From: Rhodanobacter sp. FDAARGOS 1247
GTDB lineage: Bacteria; Pseudomonadota; Gammaproteobacteria; Xanthomonadales; Rhodanobacteraceae
DNA length: 64,000 nt
NCBI RefSeq assembly: GCF_016889805.1
Contig: NZ_CP069535.1
Span: forward strand, 62,001-126,000
Direction: 5' to 3'
Positions within the stretch are counted from its first letter, which is position 1. The number at the start of each line of letters is the position of its first letter. Shown here one piece after another: positions 7,838 to 16,798 of the stretch. Both the position numbers and the translations under genes were made by a program. The notes beneath the pieces are model-generated. The model saw only the letters and a list, made by a program, of their open reading frames with translations, was not told where the DNA came from and did not search any database.

Positions 7838-8638
7838 ATGAGCATCGACACCACCTCCGTGCCCGAACGCGACCTGCTGCGCCCGCTGCGCTACCTGTGG
7901 CGCGTGCCGCTGGTGGTGCTGCACGTCGTGCTGGGCATCCTGCTCTGCGCGCTGCTGCTCAGCTGGAACCAGCAGGCCGTCATGAAGAACGGACGCGAAC
8001 CGTTCGCGCACCGGATGATCCGGCTGTGGTCGGTGACCCTGCTGCGCATCCTCGGCATGCGTGCTCGGCGTTTCGGCGAGGCGCTGCGCGACCCCGTGCT
8101 GTTCGTCGCCAACCACACCTCGTGGCTCGACATCATCATGCTGCACAGCCAGCGCGCGGCCTGCTTCGTGGCCAAGGCGGAGATCGCCGGCTGGCCGCTG
8201 ATCGGCTGGCTGGCCGCCAACGGCGGCACCATCTTCCACCGCCGCGGCAACAACCATTCGCTGGCGACGGTGATGCAGGCCATGGTCGAGCGCCTGCGCG
8301 CCGGGCGTTCGGTGGCGGTGTTCCCGGAAGGGGGCACCGGTTACCACGGCGTGCTGAAAGTGTTCCACGCGCGCATCTTCCAGGCCGCGCTCGATGCCGA
8401 AGTGACGGTGCAGCCGGTGGCGCTGCGCTTTGCCCGTGGCGGCCGGCGGGTGGTCGATGCGGGCTTCCGCGAAGACGAGAGCTTCTTCGGCAACATCGTG
8501 CGCCTGCTGGGCGAGGCGCCGATGGATGCCGAGATCCACTTCCTGGCGCCGGTGCCCGCCACCCCCGATGCGCGCCGCCGCATGGCCGAGCTGTCACGCG
8601 AACGCATCGCCTCCGCACTGGAAGACCGCCAGGAATGA
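7838..8638 (+). CDS. 1-acyl-sn-glycerol-3-phosphate acyltransferase family (PlsC)
   Basis: This 266-residue protein has a membrane segment at about residues 22-43. The PlsC signature NHTSWLD lies at 92-98 and FPEGGTG at about 157-163, with the catalytic His-Asp in the first block and the phosphate-binding Glu-Gly in the second. Enzymes of this family acylate lysophosphatidic acid or related lysolipids at the inner membrane. It may not be the main PlsC of the cell, since many genomes carry several. It overlaps the next gene by four bases (ATGA), so the two are translationally coupled. Confidence 0.88.
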   Translation: MSIDTTSVPERDLLRPLRYLWRVPLVVLHVVLGILLCALLLSWNQQAVMKNGREPFAHRMIRLWSVTLLRILGMRARRFGEALRDPVLFVANHTSWLDIIMLHSQRAACFVAKAEIAGWPLIGWLAANGGTIFHRRGNNHSLATVMQAMVERLRAGRSVAVFPEGGTGYHGVLKVFHARIFQAALDAEVTVQPVALRFARGGRRVVDAGFREDESFFGNIVRLLGEAPMDAEIHFLAPVPATPDARRRMAELSRERIASALEDRQE

Positions 8639-9675
8639 GCCTGCTTTACGGAAAGGATTTCCGTCCACCCTGGCCGCTGCGCAGCGGTCATATCCAGACC
8701 ATGCTGTCGTCCAGCGGCGTGCGCCGGCTGCTGCTGCCGCGCGCGGCGAAGACCGTGCTGCAGGGCGCCGAGCCGGTGGTGGTCGATGGCGGTGGCGGCG
8801 TGCGCCTGACCGGTGCCTACACCGCGCAGAAGACGCTTGCGCAGTCGCGCGGACTGGCCGTGCTGTTCCATGGCTGGGAAGGCAGTGTCGACTCCACCTA
8901 CGTGCTGCAGACCGGCAGTCGCCTGCTGGCCGATGGCTGGGACATCTTCCGCCTCAACTTCCGCGACCATGGCGACAGCCACGGCCTCAACGAGGCGCTA
9001 TTCCACTCCTGCCGGCTCGACGAAGTGGTGCACGCGCTGGGTGACATCGCCCGGCGCTACCCGGCCCGGCCGATGGCGCTGGCCGGCTTCTCGCTGGGCG
9101 GCAACTTCGCGCTGCGCGCCGCGATGCAGACCTCGCTGCTGGGCATTCCGCTGAGTTACGTGCTGGCGGTCTGCCCGATCATCGATCCGGGTGCGGGGCT
9201 GTTCGCGCTGGAGGAATCGGCGCCGTGGTTCTACCAGGCCTACTTCATGCGCAAGTGGCGCCACTCGCTGCTGGCCAAGCAGCGGGCGTTTCCCGAGCAC
9301 CAGTTCTTCGAGATGTCCGAGCTGAAGCAGCACCTGCGCGGGCTGACCGAATCGCTGGTGCTGCGCCACACCGACTTCAAGTCGCTGCAACAGTATCTGG
9401 ACGGCTATTCGGTGGCCGGCGACGCGATGCAGGCGATGCAGATTCCCGCCACCATCCTGACCTCGCGCGATGATCCGGTGATTCCGGTGGGCAGTTTCGA
9501 AAAGCTCGAACTGCCGCCGAACATCGAACTGGACATCGCCGAGTACGGCGGCCACTGCGGCTTCATCCGCGACTGGGGCATGACCAGCTTTTCGGACGAC
9601 TACATTGCCGGCCGCTTCAACGCGATTGCCGACGCCGGAGCGCCGGCTCAGGCATCCGCGCCCACGGCGCGCTGA
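8635..9675 (+). CDS. YheT-type alpha/beta hydrolase
   Basis: This 346-residue protein carries the YheT family N-terminal GHIQTML segment. It has an oxyanion block HGWEGS, the nucleophile elbow GFSLGGN, an acidic residue in SRDDPVIP and the catalytic histidine in YGGHCGF. It has no signal peptide. The family comprises cytoplasmic esterase-like hydrolases whose natural substrate is unknown. Coupling to the upstream acyltransferase by an ATGA overlap suggests work on acyl esters or lipids; this is inference. Its last 28 bases overlap the end of the convergent oxygenase gene. Confidence 0.88.
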   Translation: MSLLYGKDFRPPWPLRSGHIQTMLSSSGVRRLLLPRAAKTVLQGAEPVVVDGGGGVRLTGAYTAQKTLAQSRGLAVLFHGWEGSVDSTYVLQTGSRLLADGWDIFRLNFRDHGDSHGLNEALFHSCRLDEVVHALGDIARRYPARPMALAGFSLGGNFALRAAMQTSLLGIPLSYVLAVCPIIDPGAGLFALEESAPWFYQAYFMRKWRHSLLAKQRAFPEHQFFEMSELKQHLRGLTESLVLRHTDFKSLQQYLDGYSVAGDAMQAMQIPATILTSRDDPVIPVGSFEKLELPPNIELDIAEYGGHCGFIRDWGMTSFSDDYIAGRFNAIADAGAPAQASAPTAR

Positions 9676-10259
9676 CGCATCCAGCTGGCGATGCTCATGC
9701 GGTCGCGCGCGGCCGGCAACACCTCGTGCTCGAACCGGCCGGACAGGAACAGCAGCAGCTCGCCCGCGCGGGGGAGGATGTCGCGATGGCTGCCGTCGTC
9801 CAGATACAGGCGCAGCGCGCCACCGTCCGTGTCCAGCCAATCCTGGTTGAGATAGAACACCGCCGAGAGGACCCGGGTGTCGCTGCCGCGCAGGCGATCC
9901 AGGTGCCGCGCGTAGCCGGCGCCGGGCCGGTACATCGCGTAGTGCGATTCACAATCGACCAGGCTCAGCATCAGTTCGCGCCCCAGCCTCTGGCGCAACG
10001 CGTCCATGCGGTCGGTGAAAACCCGCTGCGGCCCGGTCAGGGCATCCGTGGCAAACCAGTGGATGCTGTCGCCACGCAGCGACGATGTCGTGCGGCCGAT
10101 GCCGGTGCGGGCGGGCAGCAGTTGCCGGGCATCGTGCAGCGCGGCGCATTCGAGCCCCAGCGCACGCGTCTGCGCGTCATCCAGCAGGCCGGGCAGCATG
10201 CACCAGCCATCGACCGCCAGCGCGCTGGCGGCGGCATCGAAACAGAAGGGGGAAGACAT
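9648..10259 (-). CDS. 2OG-Fe(II) oxygenase family protein
   Basis: This 203-residue protein shows the 2-oxoglutarate/Fe(II) jelly-roll pattern. HLD in YARHLDRLRG supplies the first two iron ligands, the distal histidine is in GRFEHEVLPA, and an arginine 10 residues on (DRMSIASWM) binds 2-oxoglutarate. This is the prolyl-4-hydroxylase-like subgroup often annotated as 2OG-Fe(II) oxygenase. I start it at the ATG at 10259; the frame is open upstream but the extension does not look like protein. The substrate is unknown. It runs convergently into the YheT gene. Confidence 0.85.
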   Translation of the reverse strand: MSSPFCFDAAASALAVDGWCMLPGLLDDAQTRALGLECAALHDARQLLPARTGIGRTTSSLRGDSIHWFATDALTGPQRVFTDRMDALRQRLGRELMLSLVDCESHYAMYRPGAGYARHLDRLRGSDTRVLSAVFYLNQDWLDTDGGALRLYLDDGSHRDILPRAGELLLFLSGRFEHEVLPAARDRMSIASWMRQRAVGADA

Positions 10260-10372
10260 CGAACGCCCGGAGTGCGCGAAGCAGCGAAGTGGCCGTTCCG
10301 GTGCATGCCTGGTCGGGCGGCGCTGGGGGGCAGGCTGCCATGACCGGCAGCGGCGCAGCATACGATGATTCG

Positions 10373-10585
10373 TCAGCGCGTGCGCAACGGATCGAGCAGG
10401 CGGCCCAGGCCGTTGTGATCGAGCTCCAGCATCAGGGCCAGCAACCGGCCCAGCTGACCGGGCGGGAAGCCCTCGCGGGCAAACCAGGCCAGGTAGGCAC
10501 CGGGCAGGTCCGCGATCAGCCGGCCCTGGTATTTGCCGTACGGCATGCGCACGGTCACCAGTTTCTGCAGATCGGCGGCGTCCAT
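10373..10585 (-). CDS. DUF3820 family small protein
   Basis: A 70-residue protein with the DUF3820 pattern: MPYGKYQGRLIADLPGAYLAWF, then FPPGQLGRLLALMLELDHNGL. The family is small, cytoplasmic and of unknown function; some members are annotated as quorum-sensing-regulated virulence factors on thin evidence. GAGG lies about ten bases before the ATG at 10585. It follows the AAA ATPase gene at 110 bases on the same strand and may share its transcript. Confidence 0.82.
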   Translation of the reverse strand: MDAADLQKLVTVRMPYGKYQGRLIADLPGAYLAWFAREGFPPGQLGRLLALMLELDHNGLGRLLDPLRTR

Positions 10586-10695
10586 GTGATGGCCTCGGTG
10601 GCAGGGAGGAACGGCATGGCGGGAACGACACGACTGCATGCGGCAAGGCCGGTCCCGAAAGCGCCATGCGCGACCTGCTGGACTGAAACCGGGCG

Positions 10696-12171
10696 TCAGT
10701 CCGCCGCCACGCAACGCCCCTGCGCCCAGGCCCGCAGCGCGTCCACCTGTTCGCGCATCAGGACCGACAGCGGGCGGGTCTGCTTGAGGGCATGGAGCAG
10801 GGTCGGCTGGTCCGGCGGCGTGCCGTTGCCGGCCGCGTCGTACAGCGCGCTGACGATGGTCTGTTCGATTTCCGCGCCGGAAAAGCCTTCGCTCGCCGCC
10901 GCCAGCGCGGGTAGCTCGAAGCTGGCCGGGTCGAGCTTGCGGCGGGCCAGATGCATCGCGAAGATCTGTTCGCGCACCGCCGCGACGGGCAGGTCGACGA
11001 AGAAGATCTCGTCGAAACGGCCCTTGCGCAGCAGCTCGGCGGGCAGCTCGTGCACCGCGTTGGCGGTGGCGACGACGAACACCTTGGCCTTGCGCTCGGC
11101 CATCCAGGTCAGCAGGTAGCCGAGCACGCGGCGCGACACGCCGCCGTCGTCGCCGCCACCGGCCAGGCCCTTCTCGATCTCGTCGATCCACAGCACGCAC
11201 GGCGACAGCAGCTCGGTGCTGGCCAGCGCCTCGCGCAGGTTCTTTTCGGTCTCGCCCTGGTACTTGTTGTACAGCGTGCCGAAATCCAGCCGCACCAGCG
11301 GCACGCCGAAGCCGCCGGCGATCGCCTTCGCCGCCAGGCTCTTGCCGCAACCCTGCACGCCGAGCAACAGCAAGCCCTTGGGCGGGTCGAGCGCGGGGTC
11401 GGGCGTGGCGGCGAGGAACACCGCGCGCCGACGCTGCACCCATTCGCGCACGCGGCTGACCCCGGCGATATCGGCGAAGCTGGCGGTGGCGTATTCGTAG
11501 TGCAGCAGGCCGGAGCGGTTGAGCAGGTCGAACTTGGACTGCATCAGCACCGGCAGGTCGCTCGCCCCCAGTGCGCCGTCGGCGTAGATCAGCTTGCGCA
11601 CGATGCGCCGCGCATCTGGGGCGGACAGCCCCAGCAGGTTGCGCACGATGGTGCGCGCGGCGTCGTTGTCCACCTCGATCTTGCGGTTCTGTTCGCGCTG
11701 CCAGGCCACCGCCTCGGCGCGCAGGATGCCGGCCAGCTCCTTGATGTCGGGCAACGACAGCGGCACCCGCAAGGCCAGCGCTTCCAGCTCCTCGGGCAGC
11801 TCCACCTTGGCGCCGACCAGCACGATGGTGTGCGCGGCCGAACGCTGGCGCTGCACGATCTCGCGCAACTGGCGCAGGCTCATCGCGTAGCGCAGCAGGC
11901 TGTGGAAGTCGAACATCAGGTAGATGCCGCGCTCGTCCTGGGCGCGGATCGCGTCCAGCGTGGCGGTGGCGTCCGGCGCCACGTCGCCCTCGCGCTGGGC
12001 GAAGTCGAGCCGGTTCAGGCCGTCGGTGAGGGTCCAGCGCCACAGCGGATGCAGTGCCTGGGCAATCACGTGGCGGAAGCACTCGATCACCCGCTGCTCG
12101 TCCACCGTCTCGATCACCAGCAGCGGCGTGGCCGCGCGAACCAGCGTGGTGAGATCCTGCAATTCGCTCAT
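10696..12171 (-). CDS. Ycf46-type AAA family ATPase
   Basis: A 491-residue protein. Residues 1-230 form a divergent N-terminal domain with a degenerate P-loop-like region. Residues 235-470 are a classical AAA module with Walker A GVQGCGKS (271-278), Walker B VLWIDE (326-331), sensor-1 VATAN and the FDEIFFVDLP segment near the arginine finger. This two-part layout matches Ycf46 and related bacterial stand-alone AAA proteins, whose function is poorly known. It is presumably cytosolic and hexameric. No partner protease or substrate gene lies next to it. Confidence 0.85.
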   Translation of the reverse strand: MSELQDLTTLVRAATPLLVIETVDEQRVIECFRHVIAQALHPLWRWTLTDGLNRLDFAQREGDVAPDATATLDAIRAQDERGIYLMFDFHSLLRYAMSLRQLREIVQRQRSAAHTIVLVGAKVELPEELEALALRVPLSLPDIKELAGILRAEAVAWQREQNRKIEVDNDAARTIVRNLLGLSAPDARRIVRKLIYADGALGASDLPVLMQSKFDLLNRSGLLHYEYATASFADIAGVSRVREWVQRRRAVFLAATPDPALDPPKGLLLLGVQGCGKSLAAKAIAGGFGVPLVRLDFGTLYNKYQGETEKNLREALASTELLSPCVLWIDEIEKGLAGGGDDGGVSRRVLGYLLTWMAERKAKVFVVATANAVHELPAELLRKGRFDEIFFVDLPVAAVREQIFAMHLARRKLDPASFELPALAAASEGFSGAEIEQTIVSALYDAAGNGTPPDQPTLLHALKQTRPLSVLMREQVDALRAWAQGRCVAAD

Positions 12172-12270
12172 GTTTCCCCCTCGAAGAGGACGAGTTTACA
12201 GAGCGCCGACGCTTCTGGCTTCACGCGCGGCGATATACGCTGGCCTTCCGCCCACCGAAGGAGCGCCGCC

Positions 12271-13359
12271 ATGCGTCTGCTGTTGTCGTTGTTGCTGCTT
12301 GGTTCGTCGTTGCCTGCGCTGGCGGCGACGAAGCTGGACAGGCTGGTCCTGCCGAAAGGTTTCCACGTTGCGCTGTATGCCGACCAGGTGCCGAACGCCC
12401 GCGAAATGGCGGTGGGCGCCAAGGGCACCGTGTTCGTCGGCTCCACCGGCGCGGGCAAGGTCTATGCGCTGACCGACCGCGATGGCGACGGCGTGGCCGA
12501 CCAGGTGCGGGTCATCGCCAGCGGCCTGCAACTGCCGATGGGCGTGGCCTTCCATGATGGCGATCTGTACGTGTCGGCGGTGAGCCGGATCGTGGTGCTG
12601 CGTGACATCGAGCAGCACCTGGACGCGCCACCGAAGCCCGAGCTGGTCACCGACCAGCTGCCCACCGAGACCCATCACGGCGGCAAGTTCCTCGCCTTCG
12701 GTCCCGACGGCAAGCTGTACGTGCCGATCGGCGCGCCCTGCAACATCTGCGATCCGGCGCCGGACCACGGCAAGCTGATCCGCATGAATCCCGACGGCGG
12801 CGGCTGGGAAGACGTGGCCCGCGGCATCCGCAACACGGTCGGCTTCGACTGGCAGCCCGGCAGCGGCCACCTGTGGTTCACCGACAACGGCCGCGACCTG
12901 CTCGGCGACGACATCCCCAGCGACGAACTGAACGAGATCACGGCGACCGGCCAGCACTTCGGCTACCCGTACTGCCACCAGGGCGACACGCTCGATCCGG
13001 ACTTCGGCAAGGGCAGGAGCTGCAAGGATTACGTGCCGCCGGTGCTGAAGCTCGGTGCGCACGTCGCCTCGCTCGGCATGCGCTTCTACGACGGCAACCA
13101 GTTCCCGGCCAGCTACAAGGGCGCGATCATCGTGGCCGAACACGGCTCGTGGAACCGCACGCAGAAATCCGGCTACCGGGTGATGACGGTGCGCCTCAAG
13201 GGCGACAAGGTGCTGTCGTACGCACCGCTGATCACCGGCTTCGAACAGGACGAGAGCGCCTGGGGCCGCCCGGCCGACGTGCAGCCGCTGGCCGACGGCA
13301 GCGTGCTGGTCAGCGACGACCTGGCCGGCGCGGTGTATCGGGTGACGTACAAGCCCTGA
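12271..13359 (+). CDS. Exported PQQ-type sugar (sorbosone) dehydrogenase-like protein
   Basis: A 362-residue protein. A clear signal peptide ([17 protein letters not shown]) is followed by a six-bladed propeller of the glucose/sorbosone dehydrogenase type. Matching blocks include [36 protein letters not shown], and [19 protein letters not shown], and cysteines at CNIC and YCHQG. The family oxidises sugars or aldoses in the periplasm with PQQ in characterised members; many relatives have no proven cofactor. AAGGAG lies nine bases before the ATG. It is monocistronic between the AAA ATPase (divergent) and the PEBP gene. Confidence 0.85.
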   Translation: MRLLLSLLLLGSSLPALAATKLDRLVLPKGFHVALYADQVPNAREMAVGAKGTVFVGSTGAGKVYALTDRDGDGVADQVRVIASGLQLPMGVAFHDGDLYVSAVSRIVVLRDIEQHLDAPPKPELVTDQLPTETHHGGKFLAFGPDGKLYVPIGAPCNICDPAPDHGKLIRMNPDGGGWEDVARGIRNTVGFDWQPGSGHLWFTDNGRDLLGDDIPSDELNEITATGQHFGYPYCHQGDTLDPDFGKGRSCKDYVPPVLKLGAHVASLGMRFYDGNQFPASYKGAIIVAEHGSWNRTQKSGYRVMTVRLKGDKVLSYAPLITGFEQDESAWGRPADVQPLADGSVLVSDDLAGAVYRVTYKP

Positions 13360-13431
13360 GTTTCGCGTCACGCTCGTCATTCGTGCGCCGGCAGGAAGCG
13401 CACTCCACACCCAACCAGGTGGACACACACC

Positions 13432-14055
13432 ATGCAACTACGCAGCGACAACTTCGAAAACAACCAGCCGATTCCGGCCACCTTCACCTTTGGCAAGCGC
13501 GCCGATCCGTTCGCGCTGTCCGACAACCACAGCCCGCACCTGGCCTGGAAGAACGCGCCGTCGGCCACCCGTTCGTTCGTGCTCACCTGCATCGACCCGG
13601 ACGTGCCCAGCCGCGGCGACGACGTGAACCAGCCCGGTCGTACCGTGCCCGCGGACCTGCCGCGGGTGGAGTTCGTGCACTGGCTGATGGCCAACATCCC
13701 GGCCGAGTGCGGCGAGCTTGCCGCCGGTGCGTGCAGCGACGGGATCACCCCGCGCGGCAAGCGCGAACCGTTCGGCCCGCCCGGCAGCGTGCAGGGCGTG
13801 AACGATTTCACCGGCTGGTTCGGCGGCGATGCCGACATGGGTGGCGAATACCTCGGCTACGACGGCCCGTGCCCGCCGTGGAACGACGCGTTGCTGCACC
13901 ACTACCACTTCACCGTGTACGCGCTGGACGTGGCGGCGTTGCCGCTGGTCAGCGGCTTTTCGCTGGCCGAGCTGCGCGCGGCGATGGCGGGCCACGTGCT
14001 GGAGCAGGCCGAGCTGGTCGGCACCTGCACGCTCAACCCGGACGTGGCCGGCTGA
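13432..14055 (+). CDS. YbhB/YbcL family (PEBP, Raf kinase inhibitor-like) protein
   Basis: A 207-residue PEBP-fold protein. Recognisable family blocks are [12 protein letters not shown] near the start, [13 protein letters not shown] (the D-P-D ligand-site motif), VHWLMANIP and [11 protein letters not shown] (the G-x-x-P-P loop). It has no signal peptide. Bacterial YbhB/YbcL proteins bind small anionic ligands but have no settled function. The start is preceded by CACACACC without a strong ribosome site. Neighbouring genes give no functional hint. Confidence 0.9.
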   Translation: MQLRSDNFENNQPIPATFTFGKRADPFALSDNHSPHLAWKNAPSATRSFVLTCIDPDVPSRGDDVNQPGRTVPADLPRVEFVHWLMANIPAECGELAAGACSDGITPRGKREPFGPPGSVQGVNDFTGWFGGDADMGGEYLGYDGPCPPWNDALLHHYHFTVYALDVAALPLVSGFSLAELRAAMAGHVLEQAELVGTCTLNPDVAG

Positions 14056-14192
14056 ACTGTCGCGGCGCTGAACGTCGGCGCCGCGTGCATGCCCGCCCGT
14101 TTTCTCTTCACACCGGCAAGGCACGGGCTATGGGTGAATGGCTGCACGCGGTTGCACCGCGGGCACGTCTTCCCCCATACGAGGATTCCCCC

Positions 14193-14348
14193 ATGCTTCA
14201 CTACGCCCTGGTCTTCCTGGTCATCGCCATCATCGCCGCCGTGCTCGGTTTCGGCGGCATCGCCGGCGCCGCTGCCGGCATCGCCAAGATCCTGTTCGTG
14301 ATCTTCCTGATCCTGGCGATCATCGCGTTCTTCCGCCGCGCCAGTTGA
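14193..14348 (+). CDS. DUF1328 small membrane protein
   Basis: A 51-residue hydrophobic protein of the DUF1328/YtjA type, with two predicted membrane helices (about residues 4-17 and 30-46) joined by a glycine-alanine turn [14 protein letters not shown], ending in FFRRAS. These proteins are often stress-inducible in proteobacteria and their function is unknown. A purine-rich GAGGA lies about ten bases before the ATG. It sits immediately upstream of a DUF883-YqjE cluster, which is also stress-associated in enterobacteria. Confidence 0.85.
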   Translation: MLHYALVFLVIAIIAAVLGFGGIAGAAAGIAKILFVIFLILAIIAFFRRAS

Positions 14349-14402
14349 CCCCTGCCGATCGCGACGCGGGCGCGCCATACTGAGTCTTTCCGGAGCCAAG
14401 CA

Positions 14403-14765
14403 ATGAACAATCAAGTCAGCAGCAACGACCAGCCGGCCGGCGATCGCATCGACGAGCGCGCCGAGCGGATCAAGCAGGCCACGTCGGCCGCCGTCGCCAG
14501 CACCAAGGACAGCGTCGAGCGTGCCGCCGACCACGTCGAGGAAGGCCTGCACCGCGCCACCGACAAGGCGGCCGGCGCGGCGCACAAGGCCAGCGACAAG
14601 GCTGCCGAGGTCAGCGAGCGCAGCCGCGAGGTGTATGACCAGACGATGGATCGCGCCGATGCCTGGCTGGAGCAGGCGCGTGACTACGTGCGCGAGAAGC
14701 CGGTGCAGTCGGTGGCCATCGCGCTGGGCGCCGGCTGGCTGCTCGGTCGCATCCTGCGGCGGTGA
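14403..14765 (+). CDS. DUF883 (ElaB/YqjD-type) protein
   Basis: A 120-residue protein. A long charged, alanine-rich amphipathic helix is followed by the family C-terminus YVREKPVQSVAIALGAGWLLGRILRR with one membrane anchor. ElaB and YqjD of E. coli are inner-membrane, ribosome-associated proteins of stationary phase; that is family knowledge. It overlaps the next gene by four bases (GTGA) and begins the run DUF883-YqjE-unknown-AI-2E, matching the enterobacterial yqjD-yqjE-yqjK order in its first two genes. Confidence 0.88.
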   Translation: MNNQVSSNDQPAGDRIDERAERIKQATSAAVASTKDSVERAADHVEEGLHRATDKAAGAAHKASDKAAEVSERSREVYDQTMDRADAWLEQARDYVREKPVQSVAIALGAGWLLGRILRR

Positions 14766-15262
14766 GCCATCCGGACCAGACCGATCCCGTGAACGGCGAC
14801 GGTGCATCGACTCATGCGACAGCGGCGCCGGGCCCGGCGCCGCTGTCGTCTGGTCTGCTGGCCGAACTGGGCCAGTTCGGGCGCGCGATCCGGCATCTGT
14901 TCGGCGCCCAGCTGGCCTTGCTGGCCGCCGAGCTGGGGCTGGCGCGCAGCGCCGTTTCGTGGATGCTGCTGGCCGCGCTGGCGGCCACCGTCGCGGGCGT
15001 GGGGCTTGGCCTGACCCTGCTGGGCCTGGTCGGGGTGGCGCTGGCCGCGTGGTGGGGTTCGTGGTTCTGGGCGCTGCTGGGGCTGGCCGTGCTGCAACTG
15101 CTGTTCCTGCTCGGCGCGATCATCCTGTTCCGCCGCTGCATGCACTGGATGAGCCTGCCCGCCACACGCAGCGAATGGGGTGCGATGATGCGCGAAACGC
15201 TGCACGAGGACGCGGACAAGCCGGCCGCACCTTCCGGGCAGCGTGATGGGGGAACGCCATGA
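14762..15262 (+). CDS. YqjE-type (DUF1469, phage holin-like) membrane protein
   Basis: A 166-residue protein. After about 35 variable residues comes a helix, ALLAAELGLARSAV, and then two long hydrophobic segments (about residues 68-93 and 99-125). This is the topology of DUF1469/YqjE. The start is a GTG overlapping the DUF883 stop, and the gene ends in an ATGA overlap with the next, so translation is coupled on both sides. The function is unknown; a role with the DUF883 anchor in envelope or stationary-phase physiology is suggested by conserved adjacency. Confidence 0.82.
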   Translation: MSHPDQTDPVNGDGASTHATAAPGPAPLSSGLLAELGQFGRAIRHLFGAQLALLAAELGLARSAVSWMLLAALAATVAGVGLGLTLLGLVGVALAAWWGSWFWALLGLAVLQLLFLLGAIILFRRCMHWMSLPATRSEWGAMMRETLHEDADKPAAPSGQRDGGTP

Positions 15263-15585
15263 GCCTGTTCGACCGCCTGGCCAAAGTGAAAGCCGCCCAG
15301 CTGCGCATGCGGCTCGCGCGGCATGAACTCGCCGCGCCGGCTGCGCGGTTGCTCGCCCGCGGCCGCGAAAACCCGCTGACCACGGTGGGCGTGGCCGCCG
15401 GTGCCGGCGTGGTGCTGGGCACGCTGGACGTGCATCCGCTGCGCGTGCCGGGATTCGGCTCGCTGTTGAGCGGCGGCCTGGCCGAAGTGGTGGCGCAGGG
15501 CACCCGGCTGGTGGCCGACTTCGCCGAGGTCAGCATGGCGAAGCACGCCGCGGCGGACATCGCCGAGCCCGGCGAACAGGCATGA
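15259..15585 (+). CDS. Small hypothetical protein in the DUF883-YqjE operon
   Basis: A 108-residue protein that I do not recognise as a family. It has a basic N-terminal helix (AKVKAAQLRMRLARHELA), a short glycine-rich hydrophobic stretch (TTVGVAAGAGVVLGTL) and a second amphipathic part. The start overlaps the yqjE-like stop (ATGA). Position is that of yqjK in enterobacteria, and length and basic lead are similar, but sequence similarity is not apparent by eye. Probably membrane-associated. Confidence 0.7.
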   Translation: MSLFDRLAKVKAAQLRMRLARHELAAPAARLLARGRENPLTTVGVAAGAGVVLGTLDVHPLRVPGFGSLLSGGLAEVVAQGTRLVADFAEVSMAKHAAADIAEPGEQA

Positions 15586-15595
15586 GCAAACCGGC

Positions 15596-16777
15596 ATGAG
15601 CGAACCCGAACCACTGCAGACGCTGGCGTCCGGTACCGCCGTTGGCGTCGCCGCCGAGGTCGCGGTTGCCGAAGAGCTCGAACCGCCGCCCGGCCCGGAC
15701 ACCCCGCTGCGGCGACGCAACCCGGTGCTGGGCATACGCCGCCACCTGCGTGCGATCCGCCTGGTCTTCAACGCCCTGCTGCTGCTGGCCCTGCTGTACA
15801 CCATCACGCTGACCAAGGCCTTGCTGATCCCGCTGGTGCTGGCCGCCTTCATCGGCCTGGCGCTGAATCCCATCGTGGCCTTCGGCGCCCGCCTGCGTAT
15901 CCCCCGCTGGCTTACCGCGATGGTGCTGATGATCGGCCTGATCACCGGCATCGGCAGCGGCGTGGGCCTGCTGGCCCAGCCGGCCATCGGCTGGTTCCAC
16001 GGCGCGCCCACCGCGATCCGGAGTTTCGTGCCGAAACTGCGCAGCTTCACCAAGCCGCTGGAGGCAGCCAACCGCGCCACCCAGACCCTGGTCAGCGGTT
16101 CCAGCACCCGCGCGGCCGTGCCGCAGTCCGCGCCGATCTCGATCAGCGCCTGGGACGTGGTCTCGACCGCGCCGAAGGTGCTGGCGGCCGTGCTCAGCGT
16201 GCTGCTGCTGGTGTTCTTCTTCCTGATCTACGGCGATTCGATGCTGCGCCGGCTGGTCGAGATCACCCCCAGCTTCGCCTACAAGCGACACGCGGTGACG
16301 ATCGTGCGCGGCATCCAGACCGAGATCTCGCGCTACCTGCTCACCGCGCTGCTGATCAACGCCAGCCTAGGCGCGATCACCGCCGGCATGCTGTGGCTGT
16401 ACAAGGTGCCCGACCCGCTGCTGTGGGGCGCGGTGGCGATGTTCGCCAACTTCATTCCCTATGTGGGCGCGATCGTCACCACCACCTTGCTGGCGGTGGT
16501 GTGCATGCTGTACGCCAACGACGCCAGCCTCGAAGTGTTCCTGCCGGTGCTGACCTTCGCCGGCATCACCGCGGTGGAAGGCAACCTGATCACCCCGCTG
16601 ATCCAGGGCGCCAGCATGCGGCTGAGCCCCATCGCGATCCTGCTGTGGCTGCTGGTCTGGGGCTGGCTGTGGGGCATCCCCGGCGCGCTGCTGGCCGTGC
16701 CGATGCTGACCTGCACCAAGCTGATCACCGAACGCGTGCGCGGCTGGGAGTGGTTCGCGCACATCGTGCAGCGCTGA
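15596..16777 (+). CDS. AI-2E family transporter (PerM-like)
   Basis: A 393-residue polytopic membrane protein of the AI-2E/PerM (UPF0118) family. A polar, proline-rich N-terminus of about 50 residues is followed by paired helices (FNALLLLALLYTITL; LLIPLVLAAFIGLALNP), a soluble middle region and a C-terminal set of helices with the signature FANFIPYVGAIV and EGNLITPLIQG. Family members export small molecules or act as sodium/proton antiporters; autoinducer-2 transport is proven only for a few. It begins 10 bases after the previous gene and is probably the last gene of that operon. Confidence 0.9.
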   Translation: MSEPEPLQTLASGTAVGVAAEVAVAEELEPPPGPDTPLRRRNPVLGIRRHLRAIRLVFNALLLLALLYTITLTKALLIPLVLAAFIGLALNPIVAFGARLRIPRWLTAMVLMIGLITGIGSGVGLLAQPAIGWFHGAPTAIRSFVPKLRSFTKPLEAANRATQTLVSGSSTRAAVPQSAPISISAWDVVSTAPKVLAAVLSVLLLVFFFLIYGDSMLRRLVEITPSFAYKRHAVTIVRGIQTEISRYLLTALLINASLGAITAGMLWLYKVPDPLLWGAVAMFANFIPYVGAIVTTTLLAVVCMLYANDASLEVFLPVLTFAGITAVEGNLITPLIQGASMRLSPIAILLWLLVWGWLWGIPGALLAVPMLTCTKLITERVRGWEWFAHIVQR

Positions 16778-16798
16778 GCGCGATCCGCGTCGTGTCCG

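Noticed and set aside
10951..12270. Upstream extension of the sugar dehydrogenase frame
   Set aside because: The frame is open but antisense to the AAA ATPase; the signal peptide and ribosome site place the true start at 12271.
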